A DNA stretch of 12,514 nucleotides. It comes from an uncultured Oscillospiraceae bacterium (GTDB lineage: Bacteria; Bacillota; Clostridia; Oscillospirales; Oscillospiraceae). The notes under the pieces are model-generated. The model was not told where the DNA came from and did not search any database. It saw only the letters and a list, made by a program, of their open reading frames with translations. The stretch lies in the NCBI GenBank assembly GCA_934569425.1, contig CAKTKM010000032.1:1-12514 (forward strand), given 5' to 3'. Below are positions 6,205-12,514 of this stretch, piece by piece. Numbering within the stretch: position 1 is the first letter of the stretch; every line of letters starts with the position of its first letter. Position numbers and translations under genes: made by a program.

Positions 6205-7131
6205 ATGACCTTGCAGCAATTGCGGTATGTGACCGCCGTGGCGGAGAGCGGCACCATCAGCGGCGCGGCCAAGGCGCTGTTTATCTCCCAGCCCAGCCTG
6301 ACCACGGCGATACAGGAGCTGGAAAAGGAGATGGGCGTCACCATCTTCCTGCGCACCAACCGGGGCGTGGTGCTGAGCCGGGAGGGCGATGCGTTTTTGG
6401 GCTATGCCCGTCAGGTGCTGATGCAGGCGGAGCTGCTGGAGCAGCGCTACGGCGTGCAGTCCCAGCACCGGCAGCAGTTTGCCGTGTCCGCCCAGCACTA
6501 CAACTTTGCCGCCCGCGTGTTTGCCCGCGTGGTGCGGGATATGGGCGGCGATCAGTACAGCATGACCTTCCGCGAGACCACCACCTATGAAGTCATCGAG
6601 GACGTGGGCCGCATGCGCAGCGAGGTGGGTGTGCTGCTGATGACGGAGCAGAACGGCGAGGTGCTGCGGCGGCTGTTTCGGGAGCACGAGCTGACCTATA
6701 CGGAGCTGGTGCAGAAGGACGCCACCGTATATGTGGACAAGAATCATCCGCTGGCCGGAAAGGAAGAAGTTACAGAGGAGGAGTTGGCGCCCTATCCCTG
6801 CGTGTCCTTTGAGCAGGGAACGCATAATGCGCTGTTTTTTTCGGAGGACATTGCCATGCCGGCGGTGACGCCGCGGCACATACTGGTGCGAGACCGGGCC
6901 ACCGCCAACGATCTGACCCGTGAGATCAATGCCTATCAGGCGGGCATCGGGCTGGACGATGAGATGTCCCGCACCATCTATGCCTCTGCCATGCTGCTGC
7001 TGAAGCCACGCAAGCGGGTAAGTCTGGGATATATCGTCCGGAATCACATGCTGCTCAGTCCCATGGCGCAGGCCTATATTCAGGCCATGGAGGACTATGC
7101 GGAGCAGTATAAGCGACTGCATTTGACATAG
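6205..7131 (+). CDS. LysR-family transcription regulator
   Basis: A 308-residue protein. ATG 6205 follows GAGGAGG (6192-6198) by 6 bases; that site overlaps the TGA of the greA-like gene. The N-terminal winged helix is classical: MTLQQLRYVTAVAESGTISGAAKALFISQPSLTTAIQ with linker helix LEKEMGVTIFLRTNRGVVLS (1-60). Residues about 90-300 form the periplasmic-binding-protein-like effector domain. Length is typical. Its effector and targets are not evident: it does not face a divergent target gene as many LysR regulators do, but is the third gene of the mocR-greA-lysR unit. No terminator directly follows; the next gene has its own promoter about 35 bp downstream. Confidence 0.93.
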   Translation: MTLQQLRYVTAVAESGTISGAAKALFISQPSLTTAIQELEKEMGVTIFLRTNRGVVLSREGDAFLGYARQVLMQAELLEQRYGVQSQHRQQFAVSAQHYNFAARVFARVVRDMGGDQYSMTFRETTTYEVIEDVGRMRSEVGVLLMTEQNGEVLRRLFREHELTYTELVQKDATVYVDKNHPLAGKEEVTEEELAPYPCVSFEQGTHNALFFSEDIAMPAVTPRHILVRDRATANDLTREINAYQAGIGLDDEMSRTIYASAMLLLKPRKRVSLGYIVRNHMLLSPMAQAYIQAMEDYAEQYKRLHLT

Positions 7132-7164
7132 TTTCAATCTATAGCAAACTTAGTTTTCGCGTAT

Positions 7165-7193
7165 TTTACAAATGGCAAAGACTGTAGTATCAT
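7165..7193 (+). promoter_or_regulatory. Promoter of the 7247-7441 gene
   Basis: TTTACA (7165-7170), 17-bp spacer, TATCAT (7188-7193), each one base off consensus. The predicted start near 7200 leaves a leader of about 47 bases. Confidence 0.75.
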
Positions 7194-7246
7194 CATACCT
7201 GTAAAGAGCAAAACAAAAATACAGAAAGATGAAAGGAGTTTTTGCT

Positions 7247-7441
7247 ATGAAGAACATGAATAAGACGACTGCTGTGGTGCTGACGCTGCTCCTGACATTG
7301 GTGGTAGTGGGTACCTTCGTGTGCATCGTGAGCGGCTGGTTTAATCCTGTGGTAAAGGTCACGGGTATGCTGCTGGGCTTCCTGATGTTCCTGGATCTGA
7401 GCATGATCTGCGGCGTCATGGCAGGCGAATACAAGGCGTAA
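7247..7441 (+). CDS. Small two-helix membrane protein, unknown function
   Basis: A 64-residue protein. ATG 7247 follows AAAGGAG (7232-7238) by 8 bases; the ATG at 7229 precedes the ribosome binding site. After a short basic N-terminus (MKNMNKTT) come two hydrophobic helices (about 8-29 and 36-58) separated by SGWFNPVVK, and a short tail GEYKA. It probably sits in the membrane as a hairpin. No family recognised and no similarity seen to the other mini-protein at 274-483 beyond topology. It has its own promoter. The region after it contains hairpins but no canonical terminator right at the stop. Confidence 0.75.
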   Translation: MKNMNKTTAVVLTLLLTLVVVGTFVCIVSGWFNPVVKVTGMLLGFLMFLDLSMICGVMAGEYKA

Positions 7442-7667
7442 AGAAACGACGATTTCCATTTTCTTCTCTCTTCCCATCAAAAAGCGGCCGGCGCCTGATG
7501 AACGGCCTCAGGCGGAAGGTACAAAAGGGTACCTGTCAGGCACAGGCGGCAACGACACAGCGGGCATCCGGCGGGAAAGCCGGATGCCCGCTGCCTCGTT
7601 TTCCGGACGGAAGGTACAGGAGCCGGAACGACCCAGCGGGACGCCGGTGAAAAGCGGCGGAGGGGCG
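7442..7667. other. Gene-free stretch with successive hairpins and a duplicated segment
   Basis: No convincing gene lies between 7441 and 7746. Structures are CGCCTGA/TCAGGCG (7492-7498, 7508-7514), AGGTAC/GTACCT (7517-7522, 7529-7534), and a perfect 15-bp stem at 7558-7593. Segment 7511-7578 is partly repeated at 7606-7656: both contain CGGAAGGTACA, and later AACGACACAGCGGGCATCCG or AACGACCCAGCGGGACGCCG; the second copy lacks about 20 bases. It may be a small RNA or leader, or a degraded repeat element. The promoter for the next gene starts at 7668. Confidence 0.5.
7558..7600 (+). terminator. Long stem-loop, possible terminator
   Basis: CAGCGGGCATCCGGC (7558-7572) pairs perfectly with 7579-7593 around GGGAAA. 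Only a weak T tract (CCTCGTTTT) follows, so termination is plausible but not certain. It would end a transcript from the 64-residue membrane protein gene about 117 bases after its stop. Confidence 0.5.
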
Positions 7668-7696
7668 TTGCGATATGGCGCTTTGTGTGGTATCAT
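7668..7696 (+). promoter_or_regulatory. Promoter of the EFR1-family gene
   Basis: TTGCGA (7668-7673), 17-bp spacer, TATCAT (7691-7696). The start would be near 7703, leaving a 43-base leader. Confidence 0.65.
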
Positions 7697-7745
7697 ACAG
7701 GGGAAGCAAACGGACAGATCAGGTATTGCGAAGGGAGCGGAACCT

Positions 7746-8504
7746 ATGATTTTTTGCTTTTCTGGAACGGGAAACAGCCGCTATATCGCGCGGCGGGCGG
7801 CGGAGGCCTTGCGGGAGGAACTGGTAGATCTGAATGGAAGGATCAAGGCCGGCGATCATTCCCCGGTGCGGACAGAGCGCGACGTGATCGTTGTGGTTCC
7901 CACCTATGGGTGGCGCATCCCACGGATCGTGTCGGATTGGCTGTCCCGGACGGAGCTGATGGGCGCCGAGCGCATCTGGTTCGTGATGGACTGCGGCGGC
8001 GAGATCGGCAACGCGGCAAAGTACAACCGGCGGCTTGCGGAGGAAAAGCACCTGCGGTATATGGGGACCGCCCAGATCGTCATGCCGGAGAACTATATCG
8101 CCATGTTTGACGCACCGCAGGCGGCGGAGGCTGAGAGGATCGTGGAGAGGGCAGAGCCGGACATTGCCGCCGCCATTGCGCGGCTCAAGGCGGGACAGCC
8201 CTTTCCCGCGCCCCGGAATAATCTATATGACCGTCTCATGAGCGGCCCGGTCAATCCGGCGTTTTACCGCTTTTTTGTGAAAGACGCCGCGTTTCGGGCG
8301 GGCGAGGGCTGCGTAGGCTGCGGCCAGTGTGCGGAGAGATGTCCCCTGAACAACATTACGCTCCAGGACGGAAGACCGGTATGGGGCGGACACTGCACGC
8401 ACTGCATGGCCTGCATCTGCTATTGCCCCACGGAGGCGATCGAGTACGGAAAGAAAAGCGTCGGAAAGCCCCGCTATCACTTTGAAGGATTGAAAAATAA
8501 CTGA
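7746..8504 (+). CDS. EFR1-family flavodoxin-ferredoxin fusion protein
   Basis: A 252-residue protein. ATG 7746 was chosen because GGGAG lies just upstream and a promoter at 7668-7696; the frame is open back to 7584 but that part crosses the promoter and hairpins. The N-terminus MIFCFSGTGNSRYIA carries the flavodoxin FMN phosphate loop (SGTGNS, 6-11). Residues 1-165 form the flavodoxin-like domain, with VVPTYGWRIPRIV as its second flavin loop. The C-terminal part holds two 4Fe-4S clusters: C189-C192-C195-C199 and C217-C220-C223-C227, each ending in CP. Such proteins are common in anaerobic Clostridia as cytoplasmic electron carriers between ferredoxin-type donors and flavin; the partner is unknown. 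It stands alone, with its own promoter and a terminator directly after. Confidence 0.92.
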   Translation: MIFCFSGTGNSRYIARRAAEALREELVDLNGRIKAGDHSPVRTERDVIVVVPTYGWRIPRIVSDWLSRTELMGAERIWFVMDCGGEIGNAAKYNRRLAEEKHLRYMGTAQIVMPENYIAMFDAPQAAEAERIVERAEPDIAAAIARLKAGQPFPAPRNNLYDRLMSGPVNPAFYRFFVKDAAFRAGEGCVGCGQCAERCPLNNITLQDGRPVWGGHCTHCMACICYCPTEAIEYGKKSVGKPRYHFEGLKNN

Positions 8505-8505
8505 A

Positions 8506-8535
8506 AAGAGCGGCGTGATAATTCACGCCGCTCTT
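8506..8535. terminator. Bidirectional stem-loop between convergent genes
   Basis: AAGAGCGGCGTGA (8506-8518) and its exact complement (8523-8535) around TAAT, starting 2 bp after the EFR1 stop. On the minus strand four T follow (CTCTTTTCAG), so it mostly suits the HAD gene transcript; on plus the tail is short. Confidence 0.75.
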
Positions 8536-8571
8536 GCGGATCTGTGTTTTCCCTGTGCTTTGCGCGGAGCG

Positions 8572-9198
8572 CTACAGCAGTTCCTCAAAGCTGCGGATGC
8601 AGCGGTGGCAGACCTCCTGCATTTCCTGCCACGACACATGGAAGAATGCATCGTACACGCCCACCACCTGCATACCGGCGGCGCGGGCGCTGCGGCAGGC
8701 GGCGATGGAATCGTCAAAGATGGTACACGCCGCCGGATCGACCCCCAGCAGCTCCGCCGTTTTGCGGTAAATGGCGGGATCCTTTTTGTCCATGCCCAGC
8801 TCCTGCGCGAAATAGATCTGCTCGAAATAGGGCTTCAAGCCCAGATGTTCCAGCGCCGCGTGGCAGTGGGCGGGGACGCTGGAGGTCAGAACGGCCATCC
8901 GCTCTCCGGCGGCGCGGCATTTCTGCAGATATGCCACAACGCCGGGCTTTACCGGAACGCTGGTGGTATAGAGGTCGCCGGCCATTTCCATCCACTCGGC
9001 CATGATTTCCTCCACGGACTCGGAAAGGCGGCAGTACGCCTTGGTGAAGACGGCGGCCTTGGGGAACACGGTGTGGGCCACGCCCTCGTAATATTCGTGG
9101 GTGTAGGGCAACCCACGCTTGGCCAGAAACGCCGTGTCCACGTCCCGCCAGATGCCGTTGGAATCGATCAGGGTGCCGTCCATGTCAAAAATCAGCAT
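8572..9198 (-). CDS. HAD-superfamily hydrolase (beta-phosphoglucomutase-like phosphatase)
   Basis: A 208-residue protein. The ATG at 9198 follows AAAGGAG by 8 bases. HAD motif I is FDMDGTLIDS, with nucleophile D5 and acid/base D7. Motif II is LTSS (T105/S106), motif III is around K138/K139 in GMDKKDPAIY, and motif IV is FDDS (D162/D163). The alpha-helical cap between motifs I and II (about 15-85) places it in subfamily I, with beta-phosphoglucomutase, phosphoglycolate phosphatase and sugar-phosphate phosphatases. The substrate cannot be named. All catalytic residues are present. It is a single gene on its strand, convergent to the EFR1 gene and divergent from rarD, with which it shares a 154-bp regulatory region. 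Confidence 0.92.
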   Translation of the reverse strand: MLIFDMDGTLIDSNGIWRDVDTAFLAKRGLPYTHEYYEGVAHTVFPKAAVFTKAYCRLSESVEEIMAEWMEMAGDLYTTSVPVKPGVVAYLQKCRAAGERMAVLTSSVPAHCHAALEHLGLKPYFEQIYFAQELGMDKKDPAIYRKTAELLGVDPAACTIFDDSIAACRSARAAGMQVVGVYDAFFHVSWQEMQEVCHRCIRSFEELL

Positions 9199-9258
9199 AA
9201 TACAGTCTCCTTTGGTGGCGTTCCGGAGGATATTCCGGCAAAATAATGCGACAGGCTC

Positions 9259-9287
9259 TTGCCATTTTCGTCCTTCGGTGTTATGCT
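9259..9287 (+). promoter_or_regulatory. Predicted promoter of the rarD operon
   Basis: TTGCCA (9259-9264), 17-bp spacer ending in TGT, TATGCT (9282-9287): a good -35 and an extended -10 (TGn). The predicted start is near 9294. Confidence 0.5.
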
Positions 9288-9302
9288 AATCGCAGTTTTT
9301 TT

Positions 9303-9331
9303 ATTATAGCATCTTTCCCGGGAAATAACAA
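9303..9331 (-). promoter_or_regulatory. Predicted promoter of the HAD gene
   Basis: On the minus strand, TTGTTA (9331-9326), 17-bp spacer, perfect TATAAT (9308-9303). The start would be near 9296, giving a leader of about 98 bases before the HAD ATG. It faces the rarD promoter, and ATGCTA (9283-9288) and TAGCAT (9307-9312) form an inverted repeat across both -10 regions. Confidence 0.6.
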
Positions 9332-9352
9332 GGAAAAGGAAGTGTTGCCGCG

Positions 9353-10246
9353 ATGCCTGTCTACAACTACAAAAAAGGCCTGACCGCCATGATGGGGTGT
9401 TTCCTGATCTGGGGCTTCCAGCCGTTATACTGGTATCTGTGCGGCGGCATGGATACGTTTTTCCTGATGGCCAGCCGTATCGTATGGGCGGCGGTCAGCT
9501 GCGTGCTGCTGCTGAAGGTGCAGGGCAAGCTGTCCCAGCTGACGGCGGCGTTCCGGGATAAGCAGGTACTGAAGCGGGAGATCCCTGCGGCGCTGTTCCT
9601 GTTCGGTGACTGGATCGTGTATCTGTGGGCGGTGCAGAACGGACGGGTGCTGGAGTGCTCACTGGGCTACTACATTCAGCCGCTGGTGGTGTTCGCCTTC
9701 GGCGCGCTGGTGTTCAAGGAGAAGATCTCGTGGCGGCACTTTGTCATCATCGCCATCGTGGTGGTGGGCATCGTGCTGAGTACCAGCGGCTTCGGCGGCA
9801 TACCCTATGTGACCATCTCGCTGGCGCTGATGTTTGCCGTCTATGCCGCCATCAAAAAGAGCCTGACCATTGATTCCATCGTCAGCACCACCATGGAGAT
9901 CATCATGATGGTGCCGGTGGCGCTAGTGTTTGTGCTGTTTTTCCGCATGGGAGACAACGGCATGGGTGGGCTGACGGTGGTGCGGCAGCTGCTGCTGATG
10001 GGCTCCGGTATCGTCACCGCCGCGCCCATGCTGTTCTATGCCATCGGCGTGCGGAACCTGCCGCTGATGACCACCGGTATCTGCCAGTATCTCAGCCCCA
10101 CCATCGCCATTTTCTGCGGCATGATCATGGGGGAGAGCCTGACGAGAGAAAAGCTGGTGAGCTTCTGCTTTATCTGGGCGGGCGTGATCCTGTATACCCT
10201 CAACAGCATTTATGAGGAGAAAAAGCGCGGCAAGGCCGCGGTGTAA
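9353..10246 (+). CDS. rarD: RarD-type EamA-family transporter
   Basis: A 297-residue integral membrane protein with about ten helices in two EamA repeats. ATG 9353 has a weak ribosome binding site (AAGGAAG about 10 bases upstream). The N-terminus YNYKKGLTAMMGCFLIWGFQPLYWYL, the motif GDWIVYLWAVQNGRVLECSL followed by GYYIQPLVVFAFGALVFKEKISW, and C-terminal GICQYLSPTIAIFCGMIMGESLTREK match the RarD branch of drug/metabolite transporters; the length (about 300) is normal. The substrate is not established for the family; the rarD name comes from chloramphenicol-related annotation and should not be read as proven resistance. It heads an operon: the LOG gene starts 11 bp after its stop, with its ribosome binding site overlapping the TAA. 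Confidence 0.9.
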   Translation: MPVYNYKKGLTAMMGCFLIWGFQPLYWYLCGGMDTFFLMASRIVWAAVSCVLLLKVQGKLSQLTAAFRDKQVLKREIPAALFLFGDWIVYLWAVQNGRVLECSLGYYIQPLVVFAFGALVFKEKISWRHFVIIAIVVVGIVLSTSGFGGIPYVTISLALMFAVYAAIKKSLTIDSIVSTTMEIIMMVPVALVFVLFFRMGDNGMGGLTVVRQLLLMGSGIVTAAPMLFYAIGVRNLPLMTTGICQYLSPTIAIFCGMIMGESLTREKLVSFCFIWAGVILYTLNSIYEEKKRGKAAV

Positions 10247-10256
10247 GGAGGAAAAT

Positions 10257-10799
10257 ATGCATATTACGGTTTATCTCGGCGCCAACGAGGGCAACGATCC
10301 GGCGCTGGGGCAGGCTGTGCGGGAGCTGGGACGGTGGATCGGCGAGGCGGGTCACACGCTGGTCTACGGCGGCTCGGCAAACGGTCTGATGGGTGAGATC
10401 GCCAGAAGCGTTCTGGCCGCCGGCGGCCAGGCCATTGGCGTGGAGCCGCAGTTTTTCATCGACGCGGGCTATGAATTTGACGGTCTGACGGAGCTGATCG
10501 TTACCGCGGATATGTCGGAGCGGAAAAAGGAGATGATCCGGCGGGGCGACGCTTTCATCGCTCTTCCCGGCGGCACCGGCACGCTGGAGGAGATCGCGGA
10601 GATCATGTCCAAGGTGTCTTTGAAGCATCTGGATGCGCCCTGTATCCTCTATAATCTGAACGGCTACTATGACGATCTGAAGGCGCTGCTGCGGCGCATG
10701 ATCGAGAAGGGGCTGTCCTCGGAAGAGCGGCAGCAGGGGATCTTTTTTGCGGAGGATCTTGACCGGATCCGGGCGATATTGGAGCGGAAAATCGGATAA
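10257..10799 (+). CDS. LOG family protein (TIGR00730-type Rossmann fold)
   Basis: A 180-residue protein. ATG 10257 follows AAGGAGG (10245-10251) by 5 bases; the in-frame codons further up lie inside rarD. A Rossmann-like start (MHITVYLGANEG) is followed by LVYGGSANGLMGEIARSVLAAGGQAIGV, then MSERKKEMIRRGDAFIALPGGTGTLEEI. The latter holds the conserved R89-K90 and the PGGTGTLEE signature (104-112) of LOG proteins. Characterised members cleave nucleoside 5'-monophosphates such as cytokinin riboside monophosphate to base and ribose 5-phosphate; the bacterial role is usually unknown. The length is typical. The stop TAA lies exactly where the next gene's start would overlap it as ATGA. Confidence 0.92.
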   Translation: MHITVYLGANEGNDPALGQAVRELGRWIGEAGHTLVYGGSANGLMGEIARSVLAAGGQAIGVEPQFFIDAGYEFDGLTELIVTADMSERKKEMIRRGDAFIALPGGTGTLEEIAEIMSKVSLKHLDAPCILYNLNGYYDDLKALLRRMIEKGLSSEERQQGIFFAEDLDRIRAILERKIG

Positions 10800-11449
10800 A
10801 TCGAAAACTGCTCCGGCGGCTTGCCATGTATACCGCCGGTTTATTTGTCATGACGGCCGGTATTGCGCTGTCGGTGAAGTCGCGTCTGGGCGTGTCGCCC
10901 ATCAGCTCCATCCCCTATGCCATGACCTGTATCTGGGACATCGAAATGGGCAGGGCTACCATTCTTCTGCACTGTGCGCTGGTGCTGCTGCAGATCATTT
11001 TGCTGCGGCGGAACTTCAAGCCGGTGAATCTGCTGTAGGTGGCAGTGGGCATCGTGTTCGGGTATTTCACCACCTTCTGCAACTGGTGCGTGTCCTTTCT
11101 GCCGGACACGGACAGCATGGTGCTTCGGGTCATATTGCTGCTGTTGAGCGTGGTATGTATTGCCCTTGGTATCTTTTTGTATATGCCGCCGGACATTATG
11201 GCGCTGGCAGGCGAGGGAACCATCAAAGCCATCTCTGACGTCAGCGGCATGGCCTTTGCCAAGGTGAAGGTGCTGTTTGACTCCTCGTTGGTGGCCATAT
11301 CACTGGCGGCCTGCCTGCTTTGTATCGGCAGCGTGGGTGTGGGTACCGCCATCGCCGCCGTTATGGTGGGGACGGTGCTGGGGCTTCTCACCAGATGGTT
11401 CGCTCCCCGGCGGGACAGATGGCTGCACCGTGAGACCATCCGATCATAA
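10796..11449 (+). pseudogene. DUF6198/YczE-like membrane protein gene, broken by an internal TAG and a lost start
   Basis: One reading frame runs from 10796 to the TAA at 11447 but has a TAG at 11036-11038, between NLL and VAVGIVFGYF. Both halves belong to one multi-helix membrane protein: upstream GIALSVKSRLGVSPISSIPYAM, downstream VAVGIVFGYFTTFCN and CIALGIFLYMPPD. In relatives I recall the junction reads LLQ, so a CAG-to-TAG change is the simple explanation. The N-terminus is also odd: residues NRKLLRRLAMYTAGLF look like the genuine family start but are preceded by ATA at 10796 instead of ATG. ATG there would overlap the LOG stop as ATGA (the stop being TGA). Restored, the protein is about 217 residues, normal for the family. 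A truncated 70-residue product from ATG 10826 would be non-functional. Amber readthrough or a sequence error is the alternative. Confidence 0.8.
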
Positions 11450-11459
11450 TAAACACAAC

Positions 11460-11490
11460 AAACCGCCGCGGGCATAGCCCGCGGCGGTTT
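11460..11490. terminator. Strong stem-loop between convergent operons
   Basis: AAACCGCCGCGGGC (11460-11473) and its exact complement (11477-11490) around ATA, 10 bp after the last stop of the rarD operon. T-richness is modest on both sides (TTTG on plus; TTTGTTGTGTTT on minus). It probably serves both the rarD operon and the alaS-HIT transcript. Confidence 0.75.
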
Positions 11491-11511
11491 GCGTATAAAA
11501 GTCCCGCAGCG

Positions 11512-11533
11512 TTCGCCGTTCGGAAGCGGCGAA
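11512..11533. repeat. Small inverted repeat downstream of the HIT gene
   Basis: TTCGCCG (11512-11518) and CGGCGAA (11527-11533) around eight bases, no T run. Nothing coding is seen in 11491-11624. Confidence 0.4.
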
Positions 11534-11624
11534 ACAATACTTCCTGACCCGGCAAGTGCCAAAGGCGCGCAGCGTGCCGCAAGCCGTTTGGCAGCAAAAC
11601 CGGAGGATCCTGTGCCGGGATATT

Positions 11625-11966
11625 TTAGCCCGGGGGCCACGTCATGTCGCGGCCGGACAGCACATGGAAGTGCAGGTGCTTGACGGTCTGGCCGGCCTGA
11701 TCGCCGCAGTTGTTGACAATGCGGTAGCTCTCCGCACCCAGCTGCTTGCAGAGCCTGGCGATGACGGTGAAGCAGTGCGCCACCACGGCGGCGTTGCTCG
11801 CGTCAATGTCGTTGGCACAGGAAATGTGCGCCTTGGGAACCACCAGAAAATGCGTGGGCGCCTGCGGCTCGATGTCGTAGAAGGCGTAGCACAGCTCGTC
11901 CTCATACAGCTTATTGCTGGGGATCTCGCCGTCGATGATGGCGCAGAACAGGCAATCGTTTCTCAT
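11625..11966 (-). CDS. HIT family nucleotide hydrolase (HinT-like)
   Basis: A 113-residue protein. The ATG at 11966 follows AAAGGAG by 8 bases. The N-terminus MRNDCLFCAIIDGEIPS has the CxxC (C5, C8) that binds zinc with H47 and H97 in many HinT proteins. The catalytic histidine triad is HLHFHV, with H97, H99 and H101 near the C-terminus, followed by LSGRDM. HinT enzymes hydrolyse purine nucleoside phosphoramidates and acyl-adenylates such as aminoacyl-AMP, so the location 71 bp downstream of alaS is biochemically suggestive. Length is normal for the family (110-140). Probably co-transcribed with alaS; only a GC-rich palindrome without a T run lies between. Confidence 0.93.
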   Translation of the reverse strand: MRNDCLFCAIIDGEIPSNKLYEDELCYAFYDIEPQAPTHFLVVPKAHISCANDIDASNAAVVAHCFTVIARLCKQLGAESYRIVNNCGDQAGQTVKHLHFHVLSGRDMTWPPG

Positions 11967-12005
11967 GGGTTCGTCTCCTTTCTGATTTGGGTATCGCGGC
12001 CGATC

Positions 12006-12019
12006 CGCCCCGCGGGGCG
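12006..12019. repeat. GC-rich perfect palindrome between alaS and the HIT gene
   Basis: CGCCCCGCGGGGCG, 14 bp, its own reverse complement. No T run follows on the minus strand, so it is not a clear terminator. It may only slow or partly reduce read-through from alaS into the HIT gene. Confidence 0.4.
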
Positions 12020-12037
12020 AACCGGCTGGTGCTTTTT

Positions 12038-12514
12038 TCAGTTCAGCTTGGCGGCCACGAAGTCGTCCACGGTGGCCAGCGCATCGTCCACCTTCAGCAG
12101 CTCGGTGCCGCCGCCCATGGCGCTGTCGGGCTTGCCACCGCCCTTGCCGCCGCACACGGCGGATACGGACTTCACCAGATCGCCGGCCTTGATGCCCTTG
12201 GCCACGGCTTCCTTGCCGCAGACTGCCAGAAAGCTGACCTTTTCGCCATTGATGCTGGCCAGTACCGCCACCACGGCGGGATCCTTATCCCGCATAAAAT
12301 CGCCCATGGCCCGCAGGGCGTTGGCATCCATGTTCTGACGGGTGCCGGTGATGATGTGCAGTCCGCCGACGGTCTTGGCGGAGGCCATCACCTGACGTGC
12401 CTCGCCCAGAGAGGCCTCGGCCTTGAACTTCTCCAGCGCCTGACGCAGCTCCTTCATCTCGTTGGCCTGCTGCTCCATGCGCTCCAGAATGCTGCCGGGA
12501 GCGGTCTTGAAGAA
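12038..12514 (-). CDS. alaS: Alanyl-tRNA synthetase, C-terminal part (5' end outside the window)
   Basis: 158 residues are visible; the frame is open to the right edge, so the start and catalytic core are missing. The visible part has a coiled-coil stretch (GSILERMEQQANEMKELRQALEKFKAEA), then the DHHA1 domain: GGLHIITGTRQNMDANALRAMGDFMRDK, AVVAVLASINGEKVSFLAVCGKEAV and the Gly-rich CGGKGGGKPDSAMGGG, ending in VDDFVAAKLN. This is the C-Ala oligomerisation/tRNA-binding end of AlaRS, which charges tRNA-Ala in the cytoplasm. The ATG at 12478 is internal and not the start. The HIT gene follows 71 bp downstream on the same strand. Confidence 0.95.
   Translation of the reverse strand, partial: FFKTAPGSILERMEQQANEMKELRQALEKFKAEASLGEARQVMASAKTVGGLHIITGTRQNMDANALRAMGDFMRDKDPAVVAVLASINGEKVSFLAVCGKEAVAKGIKAGDLVKSVSAVCGGKGGGKPDSAMGGGTELLKVDDALATVDDFVAAKLN

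Noticed and set aside
6127..7137. Minus-strand open frame of 336 codons opposite lysR
   Set aside because: Shadow of a canonical LysR gene; no promoter or ribosome binding site on that strand.
7584..7745. N-terminal extension of the EFR1-family gene to 7584
   Set aside because: It would translate through a hairpin, a duplicated non-coding segment and a promoter; the FMN loop starts at residue 6 when ATG 7746 is used, as normal for the family.
8515..9246. Plus-strand open frame of 243 codons opposite the HAD gene
   Set aside because: The opposite strand has all four HAD motifs, a ribosome binding site and a promoter; this frame has none.
11556..12338. Plus-strand open frame of 260 codons across the HIT gene and alaS end
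   Set aside because: It runs through two well-supported minus-strand genes and their spacer; a shadow.

Overview
The window looks like the chromosome of a GC-rich gut Clostridia member, probably an Oscillospirales/Oscillospiraceae relative (Flavonifractor/Oscillibacter-like; inferred from gene families and style, not from a marker gene). Supporting signs are strong AGGAGG-type ribosome binding sites, TTGACA/TATAAT-type promoters, an EtfA tail, an EFR1-type ferredoxin/flavodoxin protein, a MocR regulator next to an ECF S component, and core genes (alaS, ywlG, rarD) of Firmicutes type.

Left part (1-1257): the 3' end of etfA with its terminator, three exactly spaced 21-bp imperfect repeats, a promoter and a two-helix small membrane protein, two stem-loops, and a small serine recombinase with a complete catalytic set.

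Centre-left (1258-3029): a clearly AT-richer stretch (hand counts: 27% GC at 1321-1380 and 35% at 2581-2640, against 72% at 4921-4980). It starts directly after the recombinase stop with a 39-bp interrupted palindrome. It carries a three-gene same-strand unit: a Cys-rich mini-protein, a membrane-anchored protein of unknown function, and a soluble protein of unknown function. A 15-bp-stem terminator closes it. This is the best candidate in the window for an undescribed accessory unit; its function cannot be told from sequence.

Middle (3030-7131): minus-strand ywlG/UPF0340 and an ECF transporter S component, divergent from a MocR-type (GntR + aminotransferase-like) regulator. The MocR gene is followed at 5-11 bp gaps by a GreA-like factor and a LysR regulator. 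The two divergent promoters share their -10 region next to a short inverted repeat, suggesting that the MocR protein controls itself and the transporter; vitamin B6 uptake is the natural guess.

Right part (7132-12514): a second two-helix mini-protein, a gene-free stretch with hairpins and a duplicated segment, the EFR1-family protein, a convergent HAD phosphatase, and a rarD - LOG - DUF6198 operon. The last gene of that operon is broken by an in-frame TAG and probably a lost ATG. The convergent minus-strand alaS - HIT pair ends the window, alaS running off the right edge.
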